Assembly (NCBI RefSeq): GCF_900461555.1 | Contig: NZ_UGOX01000001.1 | Coordinates: 1,501,501-1,565,500 of the forward strand | Direction of reading: 5' to 3' | From: Legionella quinlivanii | Lineage (GTDB): Bacteria > Pseudomonadota > Gammaproteobacteria > Legionellales > Legionellaceae | Length of the DNA stretch: 64,000 bases | Shown here: in pieces, positions 17,344 to 25,943 of the stretch | Layout of the letters: the number at the start of each line of letters is the position of its first letter | How positions within the stretch are numbered: the first letter of the stretch is position 1 | Notes under the pieces: generated by a model | The model's database searches: none | Seen by the model: the letters and a program-made list of their open reading frames with translations, nothing else | What the model was told of the DNA's origin: nothing | Translations under genes and position numbers: made by a program

Positions 17344-18297
17344 TCACCAATAGGCATTAAGTGCGACTACGACCGAGTGAAAATCAGAGGTGTCGCGGCC
17401 AGTGACCGTGTACCAATAGCCGCCGATAACCCCGACATTGGCATTAAAGTTATACTCAATAGCTGGCGCCAGAGTTACCGAGTCCACTGTTCCATGTCCT
17501 ACGCTAACCAGCTGGCCTTTACTATCTGTACCGGGAAATCCCTTAAATACAGCCGGAGTACGGTTGGCGATGAAGCCTTCCATCACCGCTACCCAGTTTT
17601 GGGTGACATTAAATTCAGCTGCGAGATCCGCACTAATCTGATTACCAGGATCGACCTCTCCAAAAGTATTGGGTGTACCACCATAGCTATTTATGCCTCG
17701 TACCTGAACATCACCACTGTAGACATAACTTAAACTCAAGCGGGTCCGTAACCAGTGGTTTTCAAATACTTGCAATAAATGTTGAAAGTTCAAAGCCATA
17801 GCGGTTTGATAGCTTCCGCTTCCGGTGGCATCGGTACCATTATTGACCGGATCCAGATCCTCAAAGTTACCAGTGGGAATAATTTCACCAATAGTGACGC
17901 GCAGATCAGGGATCCATTTTGAGTCTTTTTGCTCCAGCAACTGATAACCCAGAGTGACTCCGGTATCTGAAATTCTGCGATAGGCTTGTCCCTGGTTGCG
18001 ATTATACGCGTAGGGTACACTGAACTGAATATCCAGTGAATCGGTTAGTCCGTGGCTAAAAACCGGATTAAAAACAGTACTTCGGTTGGCGGGTGTATGA
18101 ACAAACTTCCAGTGCTGATCAAACGTTCCGTCATTTTCAGTAAAAAAACCATACAGTTCAAGGTTGCTGTGCCCTTTGGGGATCGTATGTCCGGCGGGAG
18201 CAAGTAAGGGGCCTGTCCACCAGGGACCAGCGTTTGCAGTACTGCTTAATAATAAAAACGCACAAGCACCTAAAGAACTCTTAAAAACTGGTTGCAT
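17344..18297 (-). CDS. outer membrane beta-barrel protein, unknown ligand
   Basis: A 317-residue protein with a signal peptide (SSLGACAFLLLSSTANA, cut after about residue 23). The remainder is made of alternating amphipathic strands and aromatic girdles (NLELYGFFTEND, DSLDIQFSVPYAYN, TRLSLSYVYSGDVQV, IEYNFNANVGVIGGYWYTV). It ends with an aromatic residue (ALNAYW), as expected for a barrel assembled by BAM. The layout resembles transporter-like outer membrane proteins related to the phenol-degradation MetA family; substrate unknown. GAGGT lies six bases before the ATG. It is monocistronic, with a terminator behind it. Confidence 0.75.
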   Translation of the reverse strand: MQPVFKSSLGACAFLLLSSTANAGPWWTGPLLAPAGHTIPKGHSNLELYGFFTENDGTFDQHWKFVHTPANRSTVFNPVFSHGLTDSLDIQFSVPYAYNRNQGQAYRRISDTGVTLGYQLLEQKDSKWIPDLRVTIGEIIPTGNFEDLDPVNNGTDATGSGSYQTAMALNFQHLLQVFENHWLRTRLSLSYVYSGDVQVRGINSYGGTPNTFGEVDPGNQISADLAAEFNVTQNWVAVMEGFIANRTPAVFKGFPGTDSKGQLVSVGHGTVDSVTLAPAIEYNFNANVGVIGGYWYTVTGRDTSDFHSVVVALNAYW

Positions 18298-18375
18298 AAT
18301 CTTACCTCAAATATTCTTGCAGCATTCAGATAGTCTGGTGTAGATTAGCTCACTTTGAAATTTAGTGGAATAGGC

Positions 18376-19551
18376 ATGAGACCCTCTGTACATTTAATAG
18401 AATCCAAACAAACCAGTGTGCTTCGAGGGCACCCCTGGATTTTTCCGAAAGCAATCGCTAAAACCAAAGGAAAGCTGACTACTGGTGAGTTGGTGGATGT
18501 GATTTCTCATCAAGGGGAGAAGATCTGCACAGGTGTTTATAATGAGCACTCACTCTATCGAGTCAGAGTCCTGGATTACAGCAAGGACTCTGATATGAAC
18601 AGGCTTTCATTTGCAGACATCATCAAACGCCGTCTGCATCAGGCCTGGACAGTTAGAAAAGCCCTTAATCTGCCTAACGCCGAAACTAATGCATTTCGTC
18701 TCTGTAACAGTGAAGGAGATGGCCTATCCGGTTTAACTATTGATTATTTCAATACAGTTTGTGTGGTTTCCAGTTCTGCGTATTGGGTAGAAAAAAATCG
18801 GGAATTAATCACTGAGTGTATAAACGAGTTTACCCAGTGTCAGTCTCTTATCTGGCTATCTCAAGCCAAGCCTTTGGCGCAAGATGGCTGGCCTCAGGTT
18901 GAAAACAAAAGTATTGAGTTACAGGCTGAAGTGCTGGAGGCAGGTGTGTTATTTGAGGTCGATTTTTCACAGCCTCAAAAAACCGGCCTGTTTCTTGACC
19001 AGCGAGAGAATCATCAACGGGTGGCTGCTCTGGCAAAAGGAAAGAGAGTGCTTGATCTATATACCTATACAGGCGGTTTCGCCCTGCATGCAGCCAAAGC
19101 GGGTGCAAGTCAGGTCACAGCGATTGACAGTTCAGAGCAGGCCATTCTACAAGCATCCCGCAACGCGGCACTCAACCAACTCGATTCAATAGAGTTTATT
19201 GAAGATGATGCAAGGAACTACCTCAGCAAAGCGGGAGATTATGATATCGTAGTGTTGGACCCACCCAAGTTAATCCCTTCAAAGCAGAATTTACAGCGAG
19301 CAAAAAACTATTATCGTTTTCTGCATAGAGAAGTATTTAAAGCGATGAGTTCAGGAAGTTTATTAATGACCTGTAATTGTTCGTCAGCAATTTCTGCACA
19401 GGAGTTTGCAGCATTGGTTACGGCTCAGGCTTCAGCAGTGGGTAAAGAGGCTAGGGTGCTTGGTGTTTCTGGCCCGGCTTCATGTCATCCGGTACTGTCA
19501 GCGTTTCCTGAAGGAAATTATTTAACGGCAGTATTGCTGGCTGTATTGTAG
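18376..19551 (+). CDS. rlmI: 23S rRNA m5C methyltransferase RlmI-like
   Basis: Class I SAM methyltransferase with an N-terminal PUA domain and 391 residues. The PUA part (about residues 1-75) contains LRGHPWIFPKAI, with GVYNEHSLYRVRVLDY following. The catalytic part has FLDQRENH, the SAM loop VLDLYTYTGGFALHAAKAGA, AIDSSEQAI, the DPPK motif (VVLDPPKLIPSKQN) and CNCSS near the end that supplies the catalytic cysteine. These fit the RlmI/YccW family methylating C1962 (E. coli numbering). The ATG at 18376 is preferred over the TTG at 18355. A perfect hairpin follows the stop. Confidence 0.88.
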   Translation: MRPSVHLIESKQTSVLRGHPWIFPKAIAKTKGKLTTGELVDVISHQGEKICTGVYNEHSLYRVRVLDYSKDSDMNRLSFADIIKRRLHQAWTVRKALNLPNAETNAFRLCNSEGDGLSGLTIDYFNTVCVVSSSAYWVEKNRELITECINEFTQCQSLIWLSQAKPLAQDGWPQVENKSIELQAEVLEAGVLFEVDFSQPQKTGLFLDQRENHQRVAALAKGKRVLDLYTYTGGFALHAAKAGASQVTAIDSSEQAILQASRNAALNQLDSIEFIEDDARNYLSKAGDYDIVVLDPPKLIPSKQNLQRAKNYYRFLHREVFKAMSSGSLLMTCNCSSAISAQEFAALVTAQASAVGKEARVLGVSGPASCHPVLSAFPEGNYLTAVLLAVL

Positions 19552-19581
19552 ATACAAGCCGGGCAAATGCCCGCTTGTATC
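19551..19581. terminator. strong hairpin between convergent genes
   Basis: GATACAAGC (19551-19559) plus GGGCA (19561-19565) pair with TGCCC (19568-19572) plus CTTGTATC (19574-19581), giving about 13 pairs with one mismatch and a two-base loop. It begins on the last base of the rlmI stop and lies 14 bases from the stop of the convergent secreted-protein gene. The T tract is weak on both strands, so it is probably a bidirectional stop of moderate strength. Confidence 0.6.
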
Positions 19582-19594
19582 TTAAGTAAATCAT

Positions 19595-19969
19595 TTACTC
19601 TGGAACGCAGGAAGGATTGCAGTTGTTAGGATTGATGCTGGCTGCATCGCAGGCATTTTTTGCCAGCGATTGGGCCTGAGCCTGCGTAGGTGCAAAATAA
19701 GACCAGTGCTGTCCGCGCAGATTGCTGACTACGCAATGCCATCTACCCGCAGGTACGCCATTGTCATAGCAGCTGGGCTGACAGTTCGCTGGATTAATAC
19801 TGTTTGCGTCACAAACAGATTGAGCCATGCCCTGAGCAGCGGCTTGCGTAGGACCTGAGAAAGTCCAGTGTTCACCTCGTTTGTTAGCCACATTACAAAC
19901 CCAATTGGCATTGGCGCTTAAGCTGGTTAAGGCAAGCGCTATAAATCCGGCGATTAATTTAGTGTTCAT
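19595..19969 (-). CDS. small secreted protein made of two Cys-rich 45-residue repeats
   Basis: A 124-residue protein. Residues 1-21 are a signal peptide ending SANA. Residues 23-67 and 77-121 are two copies of one unit: W-x-C-x-V-x-N-x-RG-x-HW, then PTQA-x-AQ, then CDA-x-SINP-x-NC-x-PSC. Each unit has four cysteines, so intramolecular disulfides in the periplasm or outside the cell are likely. I do not recognise a named domain. AAGGA lies seven bases before the ATG, and the gene is alone between the rlmI hairpin and the MFS transporter. A role in secretion or host contact would be a guess. Confidence 0.75.
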   Translation of the reverse strand: MNTKLIAGFIALALTSLSANANWVCNVANKRGEHWTFSGPTQAAAQGMAQSVCDANSINPANCQPSCYDNGVPAGRWHCVVSNLRGQHWSYFAPTQAQAQSLAKNACDAASINPNNCNPSCVPE

Positions 19970-20053
19970 TATTTTTCCTTCTATTAGCTTACAGTTAGAA
20001 TGGATAGTCTAACTTAAATTCATGACCAGTGAAAACCTGAAAACACGCCTGTA

Positions 20054-21280
20054 TTAGGGTTGTACTTTTTTAAAAACCATGGATTTTGCTTTTTTATCGG
20101 AAATCTGAATGAGACTGAAACCGATGATCCCAATGCACAGCGTCAGGGGAATCACGCTGACTCCGTATAAAAAAGCCTGAGGTGTTTTCGTACCGCCAAA
20201 GGCATTGATAACTAATCCGATGGTGGTATGAAACGCATAGCCGAAGCTCATGATAATCATATTGGCAACGGCAGTGGTTAAGCCGGCTACATGATCTGGA
20301 ACGTAGGTCGACGCTTTATAAATAGCAAGGATCTGATAAGCGCAGCAAATCCCAACAAAAATAAAGACTATGGCCATACTGTCAATACTTAACATTTTGC
20401 TAACCAGTGCGATAAAACTGAGAGCCATAACAATACCGGCGCCGATAATAACAGCCAGATAACTGCCTTTACGTTCCGCAACAAAGCTTAGAGTCGGGCC
20501 TCCAAAACACATGCCCACGAATATCATTGAGGGGAGATAGCTGGCGGCGACGCTATTAAAGCCATAGACCTCCCTCAGAAATCCTGAGCCCCACACATCA
20601 GTAAATCCTTCAAGCGGGCCAACCATTAAGCCGGCAGAAAGACACAACAACAAAACCTTCCGATTGGTAAAAACAGTTTTGATGTCATCACCAATGCTGC
20701 CAGGATGTGTAGATTCCATTTCAGGAACAATTAAATAGGTTAAAAAAGCCAGCAATAATCCAAAATAAATAAAGATTTGGACTACTACCTGATAACCCAG
20801 TTTCGCTGATAAATAAGTCAAAGGACCGCCGCCATAAATCGCTCCCAGCAGCCCAATTGTTACTGAAAAACTTAGCATTCTGGTGAAACGTTGCTCGCTG
20901 AATGCCATGCGGATAATTTTAAAGGTTCCAAGAATGGCTGCGGAAGACCCCATTCCTATCAACGCACGGCCAAGGATGGGATAAACCCAGTACTTTGTGA
21001 GAAGAATAGGGAGCAGACCAATGACAGTCATTAATATACAGCCAGTCATTACTTTTCGCGGACCGAAACGGTCTAGCATAATGCCAATGGGTAAATGCAT
21101 TAGTGAATAACCGATATAATACACTCCTGAGTATTGGCCAAAAACAGCTGCATCGATATGAAACTGCTGGATAATATCGTTGAGCATCACGTTTGGCATG
21201 ACTCTCAGTATGTATTGATAGGCGTAAAATATGGAACTGATGATCCATATTGTCCAGGCTATAACACGTGAAGCAGGCAT
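20054..21280 (-). CDS. major facilitator superfamily transporter
   Basis: A 408-residue inner-membrane transporter with about 12 helices. The loop between helices 2 and 3 reads GIMLDRFGPRKVM, the classic MFS motif A (GxxxDRxGxRK), and GRALIGMGSSAAILGTFKI follows in helix 4. The central cytoplasmic loop (VPEMESTHPGSIGDDIKTVFTNRK) separates the two halves. Legionella uses many such carriers for nutrient uptake inside host cells, but the substrate here cannot be told. GAGAG precedes the ATG. It is not obviously cotranscribed with the gene at either side. Confidence 0.85.
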   Translation of the reverse strand: MPASRVIAWTIWIISSIFYAYQYILRVMPNVMLNDIIQQFHIDAAVFGQYSGVYYIGYSLMHLPIGIMLDRFGPRKVMTGCILMTVIGLLPILLTKYWVYPILGRALIGMGSSAAILGTFKIIRMAFSEQRFTRMLSFSVTIGLLGAIYGGGPLTYLSAKLGYQVVVQIFIYFGLLLAFLTYLIVPEMESTHPGSIGDDIKTVFTNRKVLLLCLSAGLMVGPLEGFTDVWGSGFLREVYGFNSVAASYLPSMIFVGMCFGGPTLSFVAERKGSYLAVIIGAGIVMALSFIALVSKMLSIDSMAIVFIFVGICCAYQILAIYKASTYVPDHVAGLTTAVANMIIMSFGYAFHTTIGLVINAFGGTKTPQAFLYGVSVIPLTLCIGIIGFSLIQISDKKAKSMVFKKVQP

Positions 21281-21495
21281 ATAACTCTCACTTATTCATT
21301 CTGTTTTATTGGGGGGATTTTATGTAAAAAAGCTAATTTATCCGCCTCAGCGGAGGAATGCTGTGCCGGAAATGAGAAATCGAAGACTGAAATAAGCTTG
21401 AACTGACATACCAGAACCTCTATTAGCTAGGCTAGGATCAAAAAATACTATAATGTCTTTGCCCGCAGAAATCAATGGGAATATTCAGATGCCTA

Positions 21496-22098
21496 CTAAA
21501 GTAAAGCCTGCAGGCCTCTTAGAATATCAGTCAGCCAGAAACTGACGATAATCCCGGCAATCAAACCAAATAAATGGCCTTCCCATGATACCCCTTTTTT
21601 ACCCGGGAAGACCCCTAAAAATATTCCAGCAAAATAGTAGAGGCTGATTATACCCAGAATAATTGCAGTCAAACCACCTTGCTCTGCAATATTGCTAACC
21701 AGAAGACTCCAGTAGCCGGTAATCACTGCACTGGCTCCAATATGCAGTCCGGGTTTGGCAAAGGCCCATATTAAGAAGCCGCTGATAATCGTAATCGCTA
21801 CAGTGACCATCAGAAAATACTCAAGACCATTAATTAGCAGAAAATTACTTAACACGATTAAAGGGATGGAATTAAAAAAAAGATGATTAAAATTGGCATG
21901 CAAAAAGGGAGCGCAGATAATACCCGGCAGTCCAATGATTTTTCTGGGGAAAATACCCAGATAAAATAATCGCTTTCCTAGGAGGATATTGATAAAAAAC
22001 ACTGACCATAGGACAAGCAGTATAATAAGCAGAATGTTCAGATTGGCTTTCGTCTGGTTCACTATAAGTAAAAGACTCTCGTTTAAATTATCAAGCAT
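21496..22098 (-). CDS. rhomboid-family intramembrane serine protease
   Basis: A 200-residue membrane protein with six predicted helices. The rhomboid catalytic pieces are in place: H67-x3-N71-H72 (HANFNHLFFN) in helix 2, S123 in the GAS motif (HIGASAVITGYWS) of helix 4, and H175 in SWEGHLFGLIAG of helix 6, giving the Ser-His dyad. It would cut single-pass membrane proteins; targets are unknown. The start overlaps the end of xseA by 8 bases (ATGCTTGA), implying translational coupling. Confidence 0.9.
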   Translation of the reverse strand: MLDNLNESLLLIVNQTKANLNILLIILLVLWSVFFINILLGKRLFYLGIFPRKIIGLPGIICAPFLHANFNHLFFNSIPLIVLSNFLLINGLEYFLMVTVAITIISGFLIWAFAKPGLHIGASAVITGYWSLLVSNIAEQGGLTAIILGIISLYYFAGIFLGVFPGKKGVSWEGHLFGLIAGIIVSFWLTDILRGLQALL

Positions 22099-23476
22099 TT
22101 TCGGTTCTCTGAAGATTGTGTTTTTCCGTAATACGGCAATCCAGTTGCCCCTGGTTCAGTTGGATCCTGATCATATCGCCCACCTCTACCTCCTGACTAC
22201 TATAAATCACCTTGTCATTTTGAGTGGAAATTGAATACCCACGACTTAGAGTGGCTAAAGGACTAATCATATCCAGTTTGGTGATTTGTGCAACGAATGC
22301 CTGACGTGCGTTTTCCAGCCGGACCCTGATCTTTTCTTCCAGCAGCAGTTGAAGAGTTATTAACTTTCCGCTTGACTGGCTAATTTGCGTGATCGGGTTT
22401 GCCAATTTGAGTTTGTTTTCCAGCATAGCCATCGCATGTGCTTTTTTACCTAGATAATAGACAAAGGACTGACCAAGTTGTTTTTCAGCAAAATCTAGCG
22501 ACTGCCAGTGGCTTGAAATAAGTTGTTTTGGAGAGGCCAGGGCTGTCATCTGATGTGCCAGGCGCAGTTTTTTCTGTTCGAGGGACTTGCCCATAGATTG
22601 ACCAAGATGGCGACGAAGCATTTGCAAAGAGGTCAGTAGTTCATTTCTATCCGGCGTAGCTGCTTCAGCCGCAGCTGTCGGGGTAGCTGCCCTGAAATCA
22701 GCAGCAAAATCAGCAATAGTAAAGTCAGTTTCATGTCCGACTCCTGAAATAACGGGAATAAGACTTGAACGAATAGTATGCGCTAATTCCTCATCATTAA
22801 AAGACCAGAGGTCCTCAATGCTGCCGCCGCCACGGGCCAGGATAAGCACATCCGCTTTTTGATGTGAATTAGCCTGCTGAATCGCCTGAATAATTTGCTT
22901 TGCTGCTGTGTTTCCCTGGACTTCCGTGGGATAAATCAGAACAGTAGCACAAGGATAGCGCCTTGCTAATGTGCTTATAATATCGCGAAGAGCTGCCCCT
23001 GTTGGAGAAGTGACCACTGCAATGACTGCAGGATAGCGGGGTAAAATGCGTTTTCTCGCGGTGTCAAAAAGACCAATGGCTGCAAGTTTAGCTTTCAAGC
23101 GTTCAAATTGCTGATACAGCTCACCAATACCCGCATCCGTTAAGTCCTGAACGATAAGCTGATAATCACCTCTGGCCTCATAGAGACTTAAACGCCCATA
23201 CGCCACCACTTGCTGTCCGTCTTTAAATAGTTTGCTGTATTGATTATGGGCATTCCTGAAATAAACACAGCGCACCTGGGCGCTTTCATCTTTCAGAGTA
23301 AAGTATAAATGACCGGATGAGGGTTTGGACAGATTGGACAACTCACCCACTACCCGCACTTCCGCTAACTCATGCTCCATCCAGTTTCTGACTTGCCTGT
23401 TTAGTTGGGATACGGTAATTGCAGTAGCATCATTCCTCATATTGATCGTTTTAGATTCATTATTTAACAGATACAT
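22091..23476 (-). CDS. xseA: exodeoxyribonuclease VII large subunit
   Basis: Large subunit of exonuclease VII, degrading single-stranded DNA with XseB. The N-terminal OB fold is ITVSQLNRQVRNWMEHEL-x-EVRVVGELSNL with GHLYFTLKDESAQVRCVYF. The catalytic part contains AVVTSPTGAALRDI, ILARGGGSIEDLWSFNDE and ISGVGHETDFTIADFAAD-x-RAATPTAAAE, all XseA signatures. The length of 461 is normal. GGAAA precedes the ATG at 23476; a second ATG at 23440 (MRNDATAITV) is possible. The small subunit gene is not in the window. Confidence 0.95.
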   Translation of the reverse strand: MYLLNNESKTINMRNDATAITVSQLNRQVRNWMEHELAEVRVVGELSNLSKPSSGHLYFTLKDESAQVRCVYFRNAHNQYSKLFKDGQQVVAYGRLSLYEARGDYQLIVQDLTDAGIGELYQQFERLKAKLAAIGLFDTARKRILPRYPAVIAVVTSPTGAALRDIISTLARRYPCATVLIYPTEVQGNTAAKQIIQAIQQANSHQKADVLILARGGGSIEDLWSFNDEELAHTIRSSLIPVISGVGHETDFTIADFAADFRAATPTAAAEAATPDRNELLTSLQMLRRHLGQSMGKSLEQKKLRLAHQMTALASPKQLISSHWQSLDFAEKQLGQSFVYYLGKKAHAMAMLENKLKLANPITQISQSSGKLITLQLLLEEKIRVRLENARQAFVAQITKLDMISPLATLSRGYSISTQNDKVIYSSQEVEVGDMIRIQLNQGQLDCRITEKHNLQRTENA

Positions 23477-23569
23477 ACTATTTCCGAAAATTTGTTATGG
23501 AAAGCGATTGATGTTGCCTGCACTTTGATTTACCTTATTTTATTTAAGGTTCCAGTGGAAGGCAGGGAT

Positions 23570-25294
23570 ATGAAATTATATCTTGTATTAGCAACATTAT
23601 GTATCACAACACCAGTGATGGCCGACACTCTTAATGAGGCAGTACAGCATGGAATGATTTCAAACCCGGATGTTTTATATAATACAGCAAAAAGCCTCTC
23701 TGCGCGCCAGGGAATTGATAAAGCCAAGGGTGCTTATTATCCAACTGTTGACTTAAACGCCGGCTTTGGACGTGAGTGGAGTGAAAACCCGACTACGGCG
23801 GCAATTGACGGCCCGGGAGCGCGTACTTTAAATCGCACAGAATCCTATATCGAAATGAAGCAGAATCTTTTCGCTGGTGGTGGGATTGTCAATGAGGTCA
23901 AGCGTAATGAGAATCTTTATCAGGCCCAAAAACTGAAGACACAGGGGGTTGCTGAAGACTTGGCCCTGGATGTTGTTAATCGCTATCTTCAGGTCCTGCT
24001 CCATGAAAAGCTGCTAGGGTATGCCCGAGTTAATCTGCGTGCGCATCGCTCAGTCTTTGGTATGATTAAGGAGCGCAGCGATGCCGGTCTTTCAAGAGAA
24101 GCAGAGCTGGATCAGGCTTCTGCGAGACTTGCTCTGGCAGAAGCCAATGTGATCAGTGCGGAAGCCAACCTGCGTGAAGTGAAAATTAATTATGCCAAAG
24201 TCGTAGGCAAATGGCCTGAAAGGCTGCTTTATCCAAGAGTCCCCAAAAATAGTGACTTGCCACCCAATCTTGGAAAGGCGATTGAACAAGGACTGGAAAA
24301 TCATCCCACTATTCGTTCAAGCTATGCCGATGTGAAAGAAGCGAAATCTCAATACGAAGTAGCGCGTGCAGCCTATTATCCACGGGTTGATTTTGTATTA
24401 AGCGCATCTAAAAACCGTAATCTTGATGGTCTGATTGGTCCCAATAATGATCGAGTGGCTGCGATTAGAATGAATTACAACTTATTCCGCGGCGGATCGG
24501 ATGAGGCCAATGTGCGCTTAACCGCCTATGAAATCCAGGAAGCTTATGAGATTAAAAACAAAGCACTGATTGATCTTAGAGAATCCGTTCGGTTGTCCTG
24601 GAATGCCTGGACCGCATCAGGGCTTCGTCTCAATCCGCTCAGAAAGCATGTCGTTGCCTCTCGGCGCACCCGAAGTGCCTATCAAGAGCAATTCAAAGTG
24701 GGTAAACGGACTCTGCTGGACTTGCTGGATTCTCAGAATGAATTTTATGAGGCTCAAATTGAATACGCCAGGGGACAAAATGAAGAAGTTTATTCTCGAT
24801 ACCGTATATTAAATGGAATGGGTCTTCTCCTTTGCTATCTGAAAATGCGATTACCGCAAAATGTGATAAATAATGATGTGTTTAGTTCAGCGCAGACTCA
24901 CATTCTGCTGGATCAATCAATGGATGGTGTTCCTTATCCTGATACCAGCGAAAAAGCTTTGGCATTGGCTCAACCGGTTAAAAATATGGAAACTACTCCA
25001 TTGACCCCGGCTATTGTTAACAAAAACACGGCAAGACCTACTCCAGCCACAGCGCCTATATGGTATGTGAATGCTGGCAAGTTCACTGCTCAGGCCAATG
25101 CAATAGCGTTGCATAACCGGCTTAAAAGCCAGGGCTTTAATGTCTTTATCAAACCAACACCTACAGGTCATTGTGTTCTGGTTGGGCCTTTTGAGTTTAA
25201 GGAAAATGCGGGCAATGCTATGGAGAGGCTAAAGGAAATCGCGCATGTTCAATGCAGATTGGTTACGTTTAAACAAGTTCCAAAAGTCGGTTAA
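23570..25294 (+). CDS. tolC: TolC-family outer membrane efflux/secretion channel with C-terminal SPOR domain
   Basis: Outer membrane channel, most likely the exit duct of a type I secretion system for a large adhesin (LapE/AggA-like). The ATG at 23570 behind AGGGA starts a clean signal peptide (LYLVLATLCITTPVMA); an earlier ATG at 23492 would add 26 foreign residues. The mature part begins TLNEAVQHGMISNPDV and carries two TolC repeats (NLFAGGGIVNEVKR, YNLFRGGSDEANVRL, FKVGKRTLLDLLDSQNEFYEA). The last 70 residues (WYVNAGKFTAQANAIALHNR to QCRLVTF) form a SPOR-like domain, unusual for this family. Its stop lies inside lapG, and a hairpin with T run covers the stop. Confidence 0.88.
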   Translation: MKLYLVLATLCITTPVMADTLNEAVQHGMISNPDVLYNTAKSLSARQGIDKAKGAYYPTVDLNAGFGREWSENPTTAAIDGPGARTLNRTESYIEMKQNLFAGGGIVNEVKRNENLYQAQKLKTQGVAEDLALDVVNRYLQVLLHEKLLGYARVNLRAHRSVFGMIKERSDAGLSREAELDQASARLALAEANVISAEANLREVKINYAKVVGKWPERLLYPRVPKNSDLPPNLGKAIEQGLENHPTIRSSYADVKEAKSQYEVARAAYYPRVDFVLSASKNRNLDGLIGPNNDRVAAIRMNYNLFRGGSDEANVRLTAYEIQEAYEIKNKALIDLRESVRLSWNAWTASGLRLNPLRKHVVASRRTRSAYQEQFKVGKRTLLDLLDSQNEFYEAQIEYARGQNEEVYSRYRILNGMGLLLCYLKMRLPQNVINNDVFSSAQTHILLDQSMDGVPYPDTSEKALALAQPVKNMETTPLTPAIVNKNTARPTPATAPIWYVNAGKFTAQANAIALHNRLKSQGFNVFIKPTPTGHCVLVGPFEFKENAGNAMERLKEIAHVQCRLVTFKQVPKVG

Positions 25295-25943
25295 TTGTTT
25301 AGCCGGCTTTTTTTTGTTATGTATTCCAGTCTGTGGGCTAAGCTCAGTTATAGATAATAAGCTGTTGGTTTCGGTACTGGGCATTGAAGAGCAGCAAAAA
25401 AAAACAAGCGGCAGTGTAAAAAAGCGCTTTATTGCCTGGGAAAAGTTGATCACACAAAATCAAGACGCCACTATTACAAAAAAACTGAATGTAACCAACG
25501 ATTTTTTCAATCAATTTAATTATATTAATGATGATGCCTTCGCGGGTGCCGCAGATTATTGGAAAACCCCCCATGAATTCGTTATCGATGGTGGCGGCGA
25601 TTGTGAGGATTTTTCCATAGCCAAGTATTTTACACTGCTGGCCATGGGGGTTCCTGTTGAATCATTGCGTATAACTTACGTTAAATCAATTCCTCTTAAT
25701 CAGGCCCATATGGTTTTGACATTCTATCCCAATCCTGAAGATGAGCCGCTGGTTCTTGATAATCTGAACGCAAAAATTCTACCTGCTTCCTTCCGAAAAG
25801 ATTTAATTCCGGTGTACAGTTTTAATGGTAAAGGGTTATGGCTGGCCAAACAGCGCGGGCATGATGCTCCTGTTGGGGATTCAAGCCGTCTTGGCAAATG
25901 GCATTCTGTCTTGCAGCGAATGATAAAGGGTAATAAACAATGA
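25245..25943 (+). CDS. lapG: LapG-like periplasmic cysteine protease (BTLCP, peptidase C93)
   Basis: Periplasmic transglutaminase-like protease that cuts the N-terminal region of a giant surface adhesin to release it from the cell. The catalytic triad is C120 in GGGDCEDF, H155 in QAHMVL and D172 in LDNLN. The spacings of 35 and 17 residues equal those known for the L. pneumophila enzyme (as I recall it). Residues about 13-33 form the signal sequence. The family is calcium dependent; DD and E/D residues near the active site fit. The ATG at 25245 has AAAGGA nine bases upstream and lies 50 bases inside tolC. The end overlaps lapD by ATGA. A terminator-like hairpin lies in codons 13-24. Confidence 0.9.
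   Translation: MFNADWLRLNKFQKSVNCLAGFFLLCIPVCGLSSVIDNKLLVSVLGIEEQQKKTSGSVKKRFIAWEKLITQNQDATITKKLNVTNDFFNQFNYINDDAFAGAADYWKTPHEFVIDGGGDCEDFSIAKYFTLLAMGVPVESLRITYVKSIPLNQAHMVLTFYPNPEDEPLVLDNLNAKILPASFRKDLIPVYSFNGKGLWLAKQRGHDAPVGDSSRLGKWHSVLQRMIKGNKQ
25282..25315 (+). terminator. terminator-like hairpin over the tolC stop and inside lapG
   Basis: AAAAGTCGG (25282-25290) pairs with CCGGCTTTT (25303-25311), nine pairs with one G-T, loop of 12, followed directly by more T to 25315. It includes the tolC stop codon (25292-25294) and lies within the first 24 codons of lapG. It would lower lapG-lapD expression from the tolC promoter. Confidence 0.65.
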
